NCBI GenBank assembly: GCA_015485355.1
Contig: WFTQ01000076.1
Coordinates: 18,585 to 82,584 of the forward strand
Source of the DNA: a bacterium
Lineage (GTDB): Bacteria > Calditrichota > Calditrichia > RBG-13-44-9 > J042
Direction: 5' to 3'
DNA: 64,000 nucleotides
Made by a program: the position numbers and the translations under genes. This document shows positions 53,255 through 62,136 of this stretch, piece by piece (within the stretch, counting starts at the first letter, position 1; each line of letters begins with the position of its first letter). Below the pieces are notes generated by a model. The model worked only from the letters and a program-made list of their open reading frames with translations, did no database searches and was not told the origin of the DNA.

Positions 53255-53283
53255 AGTTTATACAGCGGGTGCAAATTTGTCAA
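53255..53283 (-). promoter_or_regulatory. Near-consensus sigma-70 promoter of gdhA
   Basis: Minus strand: TTGACA (53283-53278), 17-bp spacer, TAAACT (53260-53255), the sequence around the -10 being TATAAACT. The predicted start lies about 80 bases before the gdhA ATG. Confidence 0.75.
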
Positions 53284-53392
53284 GCAATTTAAAAAAATCT
53301 CACTATCCAGGATGGATATACATCTTTTGGAAAGATTATTCTTAGAATCGTCAGATATATGAATATTTTTCATGGATTTTCGGTCGCCGAGT

Positions 53393-54049
53393 TCAGTAAT
53401 TTACCGCCGCCCGGGCTTCCCGCTCCTTTCTGCGCTGAAGCCCCAACAGCTTATTGTAAACGGCCCTGGCGGTTCGCTCCAGTTCCTGCAAGGTGCCATT
53501 GTTTTCGATCACAAAATCCGCCCACCGCATTTTGTCTTCAATCGGCAACTGGCGCTGGATGCGATGGATAATTTCCCGTTCCGACAGCCGATCGCGTTCC
53601 TGAATCCGACGAATGCGGTTCTGCATTTTAGACGACACCACAATCATGGCATCGAACATATGTTCCAGATTCAATTCGTATAAGAGCGCCGCATCGATGG
53701 CAATAATGGGATAGCGTCCCGTTTCCCGGGCCTGTTCAATTTTTTCGATAATCCGGGAAACCATGCGAGGGTGAATGATGCGATTCAGGCGGCGCGTTTT
53801 GGCTTCGTCCTCGAAAACAATCCGCGCCAACAGTTTGCGATTCAACCGCCGATTGCGATAAAAAATCTTTTTCCCAAAGGCCTTTTCCAGTTCCCGTTTT
53901 ACCTCCTCGTCTTCGTCCACAACCTGCTTGGCGACCCGATCGGCATTGAGGACCCTGGCCCCCCATTTTTCAAAAAGTTTGGCCACGGTCGTCTGACCGC
54001 AACCCATGCCACCGGTCAGCCCCACCACAAGAGGTCGTGAATATTTCAT
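53393..54049 (-). CDS. coaE: Dephospho-CoA kinase with altered P-loop
   Basis: 218 residues. It phosphorylates dephospho-CoA, the last step of CoA synthesis. The N-terminus reads 'VVGLTGGMGCGQTTVAKLFE'; the position that is Lys in a normal Walker A (GGxGxGKST) is Gln19, read directly from the DNA. The rest is canonical: 'WGARVLNADRVAKQVVD' with the Asp after the first strand, 'ARIVFEDEAKTRRLNRIIHP', 'IAIDAALLYELNLEHMFD', and 'DRLSEREIIHRIQRQ'. The gene therefore seems intact and probably functional. It begins 8 bases after the S8 peptidase stop with GGGGG before its ATG, so it is probably co-transcribed. Confidence 0.9.
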   Translation of the reverse strand: MKYSRPLVVGLTGGMGCGQTTVAKLFEKWGARVLNADRVAKQVVDEDEEVKRELEKAFGKKIFYRNRRLNRKLLARIVFEDEAKTRRLNRIIHPRMVSRIIEKIEQARETGRYPIIAIDAALLYELNLEHMFDAMIVVSSKMQNRIRRIQERDRLSEREIIHRIQRQLPIEDKMRWADFVIENNGTLQELERTARAVYNKLLGLQRRKEREARAAVNY

Positions 54050-54057
54050 GCTGCCCC

Positions 54058-57000
54058 CTACCGAATTATTAGAAATTTGCCCCGCCGCATCTGTTTTTTA
54101 TACTTCGCCACAAAGAAATAAACTCCGCTGCCCACGGGACGGCCTCGGAGATTGGTTAAATCCCAGGCCACTCCACCATCGCCATCCGTCTCCCTCAGTC
54201 GCCCTACCAATTCTCCCGCGGCACTATAGATAAAAATTTCGCAGCCACCCGGCACTTTTCCAAACATTAATTCATTTTCCATTGCCTGCAAACGATACGG
54301 ATTCGGATAGACAAAGATTTCCTCCAGATGATCCACCTGCTGCAGCAGCAGGAAGGGCTGAACCGGCACCTCCAGAAAGTTACCGTAAATATCCTGCACT
54401 CCCTGAATGTTTAACTGATACGTCACGCCTAAAGCGCCCAGGCGATTGCGCCCGTCCAACATCAGGTAAACCACAGAGGGGTTGGCACTATCCCGCACCG
54501 CCTTCTGGATCACACCATCGGGAATCAACTGATAGTGAGAAATATCCGCGGCACTTTGGGGATTGACTGGATGATTGAATTCGATTTCCAGGAGGCTCTT
54601 ATTTTTCACCCGTACTTCTTTTACGTAAAAGGGCTTTTGCTGGTCTGACACCCGGAAGTCCACCCAGGTTGTGTCCAGAGAAAGCGGGGTACCCGCTTGA
54701 TCGGGTAGGGATGCAATGGCCAATCGGTAAACGGCGGGAGGCAATGCTCGGTCAAAACTGATCAGGGCCGTTCGACTGCTTCGCCCCCGGGCCACGCTGA
54801 TGGGTTGAATGCGCAGAGGGAAAAGCATATACGATTGCACCCGAAAGGCGTCCTCACCCATGGGCTCGCTGAAAATCAATTCCAGTTGCTGAGGAGAAAC
54901 GACCCGAATGGTATCCACTTCCGGCGGGGGATTGGGAATGGCTCTGGCCGATGGACTTAATGCGCTTTCGGGTGTTGGCAGGTCGGGTTGTACCGCGCTG
55001 ACCCGGTAGGTATAGACGGTTCCGGAATGAACCAACGTGTCGATATACGATGTGGTGTACACGGTGTCATAAAAGGCCGGGACTTTTTCATCTTCCCCTC
55101 GATACAGGCGATAAAAAGGGACACCGGGTACGGCACTCCATTCCACTAAAATCCGCCGGGTATCCAGCGGAACCGCCCGCACTCGATTGGGAGCCAAGGG
55201 CCGCGCACGGCCGTCCTGATATTCCAACAGGGCCAGAGCCTTTGTTGTATGCACCATCAATTCCAGTGCACCATCTTGATCCACATCTTTGACTAATATG
55301 GCGTTCGCATTAATCTCCTCTCGGTATCCACTCAAGACCAGCTGGGTATCTTGCCAGCTGAACATCCAAAGCCGGGGAAAAGCGGCGAAAAGAATTTCGG
55401 ATTTTCCGTCGAGATTCACATCCGCCAGTTGCAGCCCTTGAAATCGCCCTCCTCCCTTCTGGACGCCATGAATCGCCAAAGCAGTCCAGACGTCCAACCG
55501 ATGCTCGTCGCTCAATCGCAGCACCTGAAGCACCCAGTAGGCGGCCACGGCGCTGGATTCGGTCCGTTCGGCCGGCTGCACACTCGTAACGGCAACCAGT
55601 TCCTCCCGGCCGTCCCCATTTACATCACCGGCCTGGAGAAGAGCCGTGGCATCGGCCCCCGATAGTCGGCGCCAGGCAACGGGATGATATTCGCCGGTCA
55701 AGGCGACTTCCTGTACCACAACATCGCCGTCATAATCCCCGAATATCAATTCCTGCAAACTATCCCCATCCAGATCGGCGGTGACGATCCAGGGAATGCC
55801 GTAACGGTTGTCGCCTTCCGTGGGATTTTCCAGAAACTGGCGCCACCGGGGAGAGAACGTCGTTCCCGAAAATTCCAAAAGGGTCCATCTGCCCTTTTGG
55901 ATCGCCAGTAGTTCCGGACGGTCGTCGCCGGTCACGTCCATCAATCGACTGACCCAGAAATCGGCGGTATCGGCCCATACCAAATGGTCCGGAAAAGGAT
56001 TGGACGAGGTACTCGATAACGCCAGGGAAATCTTTCCATAACCGGCCACCAGTTCCCGAGTGTCATCCGCCCCAACGTTTCCCGCATCTCGAGGAATGGC
56101 GGGAAATTCGGTGCGTTCCTGCAACAACAACGACTCTCCCTGAATCTCCCGGATTTCCAGAACCCCGAAATTGTTTTCCTCATCCAGCCGACTCAAAACG
56201 ACTTCCCACCGTCCGTCCCGATCAAAATCCGTCCAGAAGGGCATCAAATATCCCGATACCGGAAAACGGGTTTGCACTTGAAAACGATTCAGGAGCACGG
56301 GAACTTCCCGGCGCGCGACCCGATACCCGCTTCCCAGGTTGTCGTACCGGCTTATCTTCCCGGATGGATTTTCCACTTCCAACCAAAAAAAGCTGCTGTC
56401 TGTCAAATGACTGGATTCCAATAAAAAATAGTGACGCGTCTGCAGATAGGGGCTTTTGAAGGGGACATCCCAGGCGGCCTTTTGCCGGGTCTTCAGGTGC
56501 AATATGGCCGTTGTCGGATCATCGGTCTCCACCTCTACAAAATATCCCCATTCCGAACGGATGACCATAGGGATGACGGTTAATCGGGTAACCCGCGGGG
56601 CCGACCGATCCAGAAAAATTCGGGTGCGGAAAACGCGATCGGGGAGGTTGTACTGCAGCAGGCGCAATTCCAGGGTATAGACACTATCGGGTAACCCCCG
56701 GGTGAGCCAGACGCCCAGGGTGTCGTTCAATACCTGACGCCCCATCACTTCTCCAATAAGATGCATCTCTTGCGGATCGTCTCCCGGACCGTAGGCCAGG
56801 CGGTATCCCAGCATTCGGGCGCCCGTGGCGGTGCCTATCAGGTATACCGTATCCCGATACACCCCCTGATGCGTTTGCGGGTAACGAATTTCGCTCCATC
56901 CACCGGTGCCGATCTGTAAAGATTGGTCGATATTGACCAAACCATGTCCGGTATGGCTGTCCCATCCCGCCGTTTCCAGGTCTTTGCATCCGGCCAACAT

Positions 57001-58281
57001 CATGGCTTTGATATCCTGGGGAGAAGCATCGGGATGATACCCCCACAAGACGGCCAGCGCACCGCTTACCAGGGGTGCGGCAAAGGAGGTACCGGTAACC
57101 GAACCGTAGCTGTTCCCGATCTGGCAGGCCCACAGTCCCTGCCCGGGTGCCACGAGATCCAGTTTGGCGCCATAGGAGGAAAAGGATGCCCGGGCATTGT
57201 CTTCGTTGGTGGCCCCAACCGATATCGTTTCGTCGTAGGCGGCCGGATATTGAGGTACCGTGCTGCCATTATTTCCCGCCGCCGCCACGAACAACACGCC
57301 GTTTTGAGCGCCATACCGGATGACATCCCGCAGTAGATATGAATAGGCCACGTCACCGAAACTCAGATTCACAATACGACAGCCATTATCAACGGCATAG
57401 AGAATCGCTTCCGCCACGTCATCCTCTTCCAGGTATCCCGAGGCCGTACCGGCCCGGAGAATCATAATACGCGCCGCAGGGGCCACACCGGCAATGCCCA
57501 ATCCATTATTGGGCACCGCGGCAATCAGGCCGGCCACCGGAGTACCGTGCCCGGAAAAGAACTCATCCATAGGATCGTTGTCCGGCGTCAGGTAATCCCC
57601 ATGATCCGCAAAACGCGGCGCATCGGTAAAATCCCAGCCGATGACGTCATCCACATAGCCATTCCCATCGTCATCGATCCCATTGAGATCGAGAGAATCC
57701 AAACGCCCGTTACGGTTCAAGTCTTCCGGAACATTGACCCAGATATGTTCCCGAAGGTCTTCGTGCCAATAATCCACTCCGGTGTCGATAACCCCCACGA
57801 TGATTTCGGCCGGTTCTCCGGGATAATCCCAGGCCAGTGTGGCGCCGATACGGGCTAAATACCATTGTTTGTCGAAATCGGGATCATTGGTGGCCTGGTG
57901 CCGGATTTTAAACACCCGATTGGGTTCCGCATATTCCACCTGGGGTAATTTTTGTAACCGCTGCAGGATGGGTGACAAGTGGGAAGAGTCTGCTAATTCC
58001 CATAATTCAACCTGCTGAAAAAGCGGAACGGCCGGTTGCTTTCGATGAGGCCATCGGGGAAAACGTTGCTTCCGCCGCAGGCCTTCATACCGTTGCTGAA
58101 TCTCTTGCACGGCGGGTAATTGAACCAGTTGCCCATCGGCAGAAGCAATGGTAGGCAACGGCGTGGATGACACGAACTTTACAATAATTTCCGGGGATCG
58201 GGCCCATTGAGCCGAAGGAACAAGCGTTCCCACAAGGTAGAGCAAACTCACATAAAGCCTATGGTATCGGGAGGTTTTCAT
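54058..58281 (-). CDS. Secreted subtilisin-like S8 peptidase with FG-GAP repeats and T9SS sorting domain
   Basis: 1407 residues. Signal peptide, propeptide-like region to about residue 120 ending near 'QVEYAEPNRVFKIRHQ', then the subtilase domain (about 130-460) with triad Asp166 ('VGVIDTGVDYWHED'), His245 ('GHGTPVAGLIA') and Ser399 ('GTSFAAPLVSGA'). A middle section (about 680-1030) carries FG-GAP/VCBS-like calcium-binding repeats ('LMDVTGDDRPELLAI', 'TADLDGDSLQELIFGDYDGD', 'AGDVNGDGREELVAV'), followed by fibronectin-like modules and a C-terminal T9SS sorting domain ('VYPNPYRLQAMEN' to 'RRGKFLIIR'). It should be exported to the surface and degrade extracellular protein. No RBS is obvious at the ATG. 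coaE follows directly. Confidence 0.93.
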   Translation of the reverse strand: MKTSRYHRLYVSLLYLVGTLVPSAQWARSPEIIVKFVSSTPLPTIASADGQLVQLPAVQEIQQRYEGLRRKQRFPRWPHRKQPAVPLFQQVELWELADSSHLSPILQRLQKLPQVEYAEPNRVFKIRHQATNDPDFDKQWYLARIGATLAWDYPGEPAEIIVGVIDTGVDYWHEDLREHIWVNVPEDLNRNGRLDSLDLNGIDDDGNGYVDDVIGWDFTDAPRFADHGDYLTPDNDPMDEFFSGHGTPVAGLIAAVPNNGLGIAGVAPAARIMILRAGTASGYLEEDDVAEAILYAVDNGCRIVNLSFGDVAYSYLLRDVIRYGAQNGVLFVAAAGNNGSTVPQYPAAYDETISVGATNEDNARASFSSYGAKLDLVAPGQGLWACQIGNSYGSVTGTSFAAPLVSGALAVLWGYHPDASPQDIKAMMLAGCKDLETAGWDSHTGHGLVNIDQSLQIGTGGWSEIRYPQTHQGVYRDTVYLIGTATGARMLGYRLAYGPGDDPQEMHLIGEVMGRQVLNDTLGVWLTRGLPDSVYTLELRLLQYNLPDRVFRTRIFLDRSAPRVTRLTVIPMVIRSEWGYFVEVETDDPTTAILHLKTRQKAAWDVPFKSPYLQTRHYFLLESSHLTDSSFFWLEVENPSGKISRYDNLGSGYRVARREVPVLLNRFQVQTRFPVSGYLMPFWTDFDRDGRWEVVLSRLDEENNFGVLEIREIQGESLLLQERTEFPAIPRDAGNVGADDTRELVAGYGKISLALSSTSSNPFPDHLVWADTADFWVSRLMDVTGDDRPELLAIQKGRWTLLEFSGTTFSPRWRQFLENPTEGDNRYGIPWIVTADLDGDSLQELIFGDYDGDVVVQEVALTGEYHPVAWRRLSGADATALLQAGDVNGDGREELVAVTSVQPAERTESSAVAAYWVLQVLRLSDEHRLDVWTALAIHGVQKGGGRFQGLQLADVNLDGKSEILFAAFPRLWMFSWQDTQLVLSGYREEINANAILVKDVDQDGALELMVHTTKALALLEYQDGRARPLAPNRVRAVPLDTRRILVEWSAVPGVPFYRLYRGEDEKVPAFYDTVYTTSYIDTLVHSGTVYTYRVSAVQPDLPTPESALSPSARAIPNPPPEVDTIRVVSPQQLELIFSEPMGEDAFRVQSYMLFPLRIQPISVARGRSSRTALISFDRALPPAVYRLAIASLPDQAGTPLSLDTTWVDFRVSDQQKPFYVKEVRVKNKSLLEIEFNHPVNPQSAADISHYQLIPDGVIQKAVRDSANPSVVYLMLDGRNRLGALGVTYQLNIQGVQDIYGNFLEVPVQPFLLLQQVDHLEEIFVYPNPYRLQAMENELMFGKVPGGCEIFIYSAAGELVGRLRETDGDGGVAWDLTNLRGRPVGSGVYFFVAKYKKQMRRGKFLIIR

Positions 58282-58373
58282 TCATCTATTGGAATGTGCG
58301 GTGACTTTTTCCGGGTCAACATTTCCTTCCGTAACCCGTCCGGGAACCCTTGTCGATTGATCGGAGGTGTTTT

Positions 58374-59609
58374 TTACTCCCCGGAACCCTTGGCTTTCTC
58401 GATCAGCGCCTTAATCTCGCGGATTTTTCTCTGAAAACGGGGATTTTCCGGGTCCTTTTCCAGTAATTTTTGGAATACTTCCACGGCCTCCTCAAATCGT
58501 CCCTGAGAGATATAAATCTCCCCCAATGTGGGGGTGACGATGGGTGGCTTGGTAAAGTGTTCTGTTTCCGGGGTCACGGATTCCGCAGGACGCCGGGTCC
58601 CGGTGGATGCGGCTTCTTCCCGACTCCGGTCCAGAAAATTTTCCCCACTTTCCGCGGCGACTCCGGTGTCGGGTTCGGCCACTTCCTGCTCCCGACTGAT
58701 TTCTTCCTTGCGCTCCGATATGATATCTTCCACCACTTGAGAAAAATTCAACAGATCCTCGCCACTCACCGCCTCTCCCTCCTGACTCGCTTCCGCGGGA
58801 GCGGCGGTCTCCGCCTCTTTATCCCCTGATCCGGTTCCACTCAACTCCTCCGCGGTCTTTTCCAGATCGGAGAAAAAACTATCCATGGCAGTTGTAAACT
58901 CATTATCCGAAACGGGATGCTCCTCCAGCGCATCCGATTTCTCTTCCAACTCAATCTCCTCGTCCGGGACCGTCGTATCTGCGCCGGCCGGTTCCTCCGT
59001 TTCGGAGACGATGTCGCCCACCGCCTCTTTGAACACCTCTTCCACCTGTTCCTTCTTCTCTGCATCCTCGCCAGGTTCAAAATCTTTAAACAAATCCTCT
59101 AAATCCACATCCGAATCGGCTTCCGATGTCTCGGGTTGCGGTTGGGCAGTGGTTTCGCTCTCTTCCAGAAATTCGGGCACTTCGTTTTCGAAAACCTCCA
59201 GCGTCACCTCTTCTTGTTCCCGGAACTTTTGAAGCGCTTCTTGATTCAGTGGATCCAGCAGATAGTATTTTTGATAGCAGGATTTTGCCAGAATGGGCAA
59301 ATCCAGTTGTTCGTTGATTTCCCCCAGCAATTTCCAGGCCCGGGGATTATTGGGATCGTAGGCGGTAACCAGCTCCAGGTGACTCTTTGCGGCCGGGTAA
59401 TCTTTCAAATAATAGTAACAGAGCCCCAAGACAAAATGACCGAAACCGTACTTGGGATACCGGGCAATACCCTCTTTACAAATTTCGACGGCTTTGTCGA
59501 TGTTGCCCTGCTCCAGATAGCGGGTCGCCAGAAAAGCAAACGCCACCGACTCTGGATGCTGAGCATAAAATTGCTCCAATTGGCTTGAACTTAAAAAATT
59601 GTCCATCAT
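58374..59609 (-). CDS. TPR protein with acidic linker
   Basis: 411 residues. Three or four tetratricopeptide repeats occupy the N-terminal 140 residues ('FLATRYLEQGNIDKAVEICK', 'FGHFVLGLCYYYLKDYPAAK', 'RAWKLLGEINEQLDLPILAK'), then an extremely acidic low-complexity linker of Glu, Asp, Ser and Thr (about 150-340), and a last TPR at the C-terminus ('LGEIYISQGRFEEAVEVFQ', 'KLLEKDPENPRFQRKI'). No signal peptide is present. It is likely a cytoplasmic scaffold; no partner can be named. It lies 16 bases downstream of lptE with a good AGGA RBS, so it belongs to the sigma-54 activator-lptE operon. Confidence 0.85.
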   Translation of the reverse strand: MMDNFLSSSQLEQFYAQHPESVAFAFLATRYLEQGNIDKAVEICKEGIARYPKYGFGHFVLGLCYYYLKDYPAAKSHLELVTAYDPNNPRAWKLLGEINEQLDLPILAKSCYQKYYLLDPLNQEALQKFREQEEVTLEVFENEVPEFLEESETTAQPQPETSEADSDVDLEDLFKDFEPGEDAEKKEQVEEVFKEAVGDIVSETEEPAGADTTVPDEEIELEEKSDALEEHPVSDNEFTTAMDSFFSDLEKTAEELSGTGSGDKEAETAAPAEASQEGEAVSGEDLLNFSQVVEDIISERKEEISREQEVAEPDTGVAAESGENFLDRSREEAASTGTRRPAESVTPETEHFTKPPIVTPTLGEIYISQGRFEEAVEVFQKLLEKDPENPRFQRKIREIKALIEKAKGSGE

Positions 59610-59625
59610 GACAGCTTCCTGTTTT

Positions 59626-60132
59626 TTACCATGCCGAAATGGTTTTATCCACGATATCCCGGACGATGATATCGGTAATTTCCTGAATCACACTGTTTTT
59701 TTCTTCCAGCGTTCCGGCACCCTCGATGGTACCGAATTGCTGCAGGGTCTCCTGCCATAAAGGTTTTTCGGTATGTTTGTTGATACACTTTACCTGAACG
59801 GTCAACCAAATCTGGGTTTCCTGCACCACTTCGGTGGCAGTGATGGCGGATTTCCGTTCCTGAAGGCTTACAATCGTTCCATATAACACCAGGTCAGCAA
59901 CGGCCTCATTTTCCACCACCTGAAGGGTGTTGTCTTCAATAAATGCATCGATAACCCTTTCGGTAAATTCTTCTCGCAAACCCGCCCAATAGGTTTTGTC
60001 TTCGAACAGAGGAATGGCAATGGTCTTCAAATAGGATGGCAAGGCGCCCTTAAAGGAGTATTTCACACATTGAAAGGTTGTGGCCGACAGCACCACTCCC
60101 AGCAACAGGATATGTTTTTTATACCAGACCAT
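59626..60132 (-). CDS. lptE: LptE family LPS-assembly lipoprotein
   Basis: 168 residues from the ATG at 60132. A signal peptide ends at 'LSATTFQCVKYSF', the Cys being the likely lipidation site although the lipobox is imperfect. The next block, 'YSFKGALPSYLKTIAIPLFE', matches the 'SFSG-SLPPHIKTVAIPVFEN' start of Bacteroidota LptE proteins, and 'VVENEAVADLVLYGTIVSLQ' fits the rest. With LptD it inserts LPS into the outer membrane. Its start overlaps the stop of the upstream sigma-54 activator by 14 bases. The order sigma-54 activator-lptE is, to my knowledge, conserved across Bacteroidota, usually next to secG. Confidence 0.83.
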   Translation of the reverse strand: MVWYKKHILLLGVVLSATTFQCVKYSFKGALPSYLKTIAIPLFEDKTYWAGLREEFTERVIDAFIEDNTLQVVENEAVADLVLYGTIVSLQERKSAITATEVVQETQIWLTVQVKCINKHTEKPLWQETLQQFGTIEGAGTLEEKNSVIQEITDIIVRDIVDKTISAW

Positions 60133-61273
60133 ACTCTTTAATTTTCCGATATAGGGTACGTTCGCTGATATTGAGCGCCCTGGCCGCTTTACGGCGATTG
60201 CCCCGAAATTTCTCCAGCGCCTTTTCAATCATTTCTCGTTCCATTTCATCAATGGGCTTGATTTCAATTTCTTCCCGGGCGCCGTGCCCGGACATCGTGG
60301 ATGGAATCCCCATTTGTACACTGCCATTAATCTTGTTCGCCAAGTCCAATAAAATCTGTTTCATTTCCCGCATTTCCACACCCAGAGAAACCAGGGCCTT
60401 ATAAATCAATTCCCGTTCGGCCTGATCCACCGGTTTCCCGATGGGGATGGGCAGCGAAGTATGAACTTCCACGGGTTCTTCATAGTGTTGCAGGTGATCT
60501 TCCACCATCTTACGGGTCACCCGCTGCCCTTTGGCCAGAACCACAATGGTTTCCACAAAGTTTTTCAATTCCCGCACATTTCCCGGCCAGGAATAATGGT
60601 AGATCAACTCCAGAGCATCCTCGGTAAAACCCGCAAATTCAATTTGATTTCTGCCGGAAACCTCCTCGACGAAATGATGCAATAGAAGAGGAATGTCTTC
60701 TTTCCGCTCCCTTAAAGGAGGAATGTGGAGGGAAACGGCTTTCAAGCGATAATAGAGATCCTTGCGAAATTCGCCATGTTGCACCATCTCGTCCAGATTG
60801 CGATTGGTGGCGGCGATGATGCGAACATCCACCTGGCGCAGTTCGGCACTCCCGATGCGCATAAACTCCCCATTTTCCAATACCCGCAGCAATTTAACCT
60901 GCACCGGCAGGGGCATTTCTCCAATTTCATCCAGGAAGATGGTGCCTCCGTCGGCCAGTTCAAAATAGCCCTTTTTAGTGGCAATAGCTCCGGTAAAGGC
61001 CCCCCGTTCGTGACCGAACAATTCGCTTTCCAACAGACCCTCGGGTATCGCCCCACAATTCACAGAAATCATCGGTTTTTGACGTCTGGGACTGAGCCGA
61101 TGAATGGCCTTGGCAAAAACCTCTTTGCCTACGCCACTCTCTCCGGTAATCAACACCGAAATATTCGTGGGAGCAATGGACAAAATCATATCCAGCAATT
61201 CACGGATGGTCTCCGATTGCCCAACAATACCCAGCTCGTCTTGAATTTTTCGATATTTATCCAACAGCGGCAA
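60119..61273 (-). CDS. Sigma-54 dependent transcriptional activator without a sensor domain
   Basis: 384 residues. An AAA+ domain starts about residue 17: Walker A 'TGESGVGKEVFAKAIH', the sigma-54 contact loop 'ERGAFTGA' and Walker B 'GGTIFLDEIGEMP', sensor residues in 'IAATNRNLDEM' and 'DLYYRLKAVSLHIPPLRERK'. The C-terminus is a Fis-type helix-turn-helix ('ALEKFRGNRRKAARALNISE'). There is no receiver, GAF or PAS domain, as in PspF-like regulators, so activity must be set by a partner or by level. The start is a TTG with AAGGG ten bases upstream. lptE overlaps its end, so it sits at the head of the envelope operon. No -24/-12 promoter was recognised in the window. Confidence 0.9.
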   Translation of the reverse strand: MPLLDKYRKIQDELGIVGQSETIRELLDMILSIAPTNISVLITGESGVGKEVFAKAIHRLSPRRQKPMISVNCGAIPEGLLESELFGHERGAFTGAIATKKGYFELADGGTIFLDEIGEMPLPVQVKLLRVLENGEFMRIGSAELRQVDVRIIAATNRNLDEMVQHGEFRKDLYYRLKAVSLHIPPLRERKEDIPLLLHHFVEEVSGRNQIEFAGFTEDALELIYHYSWPGNVRELKNFVETIVVLAKGQRVTRKMVEDHLQHYEEPVEVHTSLPIPIGKPVDQAERELIYKALVSLGVEMREMKQILLDLANKINGSVQMGIPSTMSGHGAREEIEIKPIDEMEREMIEKALEKFRGNRRKAARALNISERTLYRKIKEYGLV

Positions 61274-61503
61274 TGCCCATACACCCTTATGGTTCTGACA
61301 AAATTACATATACCCCATCGGGAATGCAAATTAATTTCTAAAAACCAATAGGATGAATCCCTTGCCATTCAGGCAGCTTCCGCCTTTTCGCATCAGTAAC
61401 CCCCCCCGCTTTTCATTCTTCGATCGAATTGCACTCAAAGGATAATTGGTTTTTCCCCGGGAGTATTGTATATTTCCGATTTTTAAATGACGAGGGAAGT
61501 CCC

Positions 61504-61959
61504 TTGAAGCACCCTGTCCACAGCATCCACCATCTCCAGCAAGTCCTGGAAAACGAAATCCCTATTACCCGGCGGATGGGAATCCGGGTAAAGGATTACG
61601 ATGGCAGTCAGCTGGTGCTGGAGGCTCCGCTGGCACCCAACATGAATCACAAATCCACGGCCTTTGGAGGCAGTCTGTACTCCCTGGCCGTTCTTACCGG
61701 CTGGGGACTGTTGTACTTAAGGATGCAAGAGCTGGGCCTGGAAAGTCATATCGTCATTTTCGAAAGTTCCATCATCTACCACCTTCCGGTTAAAACGGAT
61801 TTTATATCGCAATGCAAGATGGCCGATGAAAAAGCCTGGCGGCGATTCCTGGCAATATTCCGCCGGAAAGGGCGCGCCAAAATTCCGCTTCTGGCCAATA
61901 TTCTCACCCGCGATGGACTAGCCGTCTCTTTCAGGGGTACCTATGTGGCCCACGTATAG
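61504..61959 (+). CDS. YiiD C-terminal-type thioesterase
   Basis: 151 residues with the hot-dog fold pattern of the YiiD_C family: 'IPITRRMGIRVKDYDGSQLV', 'LEAPLAPNMNHKSTAFGGSL' and 'YSLAVLTGWGLLYLRMQELG', then 'IVIFESSIIYHLPVKTDFIS'. The family is predicted to be acyl-CoA thioesterase; the substrate is unknown. I favour the TTG start at 61504, preceded by GAGG, because it gives the usual domain length; an earlier TTG at 61429 adds residues with no homology expected. The gene is divergent from the sigma-54 activator and convergent with the Omp85 gene. A CCCCAGGG/CCCTGGGG hairpin (62062-62086) follows in the intergenic space, without a T-run. Confidence 0.85.
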   Translation: MKHPVHSIHHLQQVLENEIPITRRMGIRVKDYDGSQLVLEAPLAPNMNHKSTAFGGSLYSLAVLTGWGLLYLRMQELGLESHIVIFESSIIYHLPVKTDFISQCKMADEKAWRRFLAIFRRKGRAKIPLLANILTRDGLAVSFRGTYVAHV

Positions 61960-62061
61960 CATCAACCGGGTTCCGGAGGAAATGCGGGCCACCCGCGAGG
62001 GGCATCCACAATCGCCCACCCTTACGCTTGCGGGGCATGCCTCGGCCCCATTGATCGGGCA

Positions 62062-62086
62062 CCCCAGGGGTTACCCGGCCCTGGGG
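62062..62086. other. GC-rich hairpin in convergent intergenic space
   Basis: CCCCAGGG (62062-62069) with CCCTGGGG (62079-62086), 9-nt loop. It is between two convergent genes and could stop transcription from either side, but it lacks a T-run. Confidence 0.35.
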
Positions 62087-62136
62087 CAGGCAACGTTTTG
62101 ATCCGTTTGCCCAAATTGTTCCTCTGCTGCTCGGCA

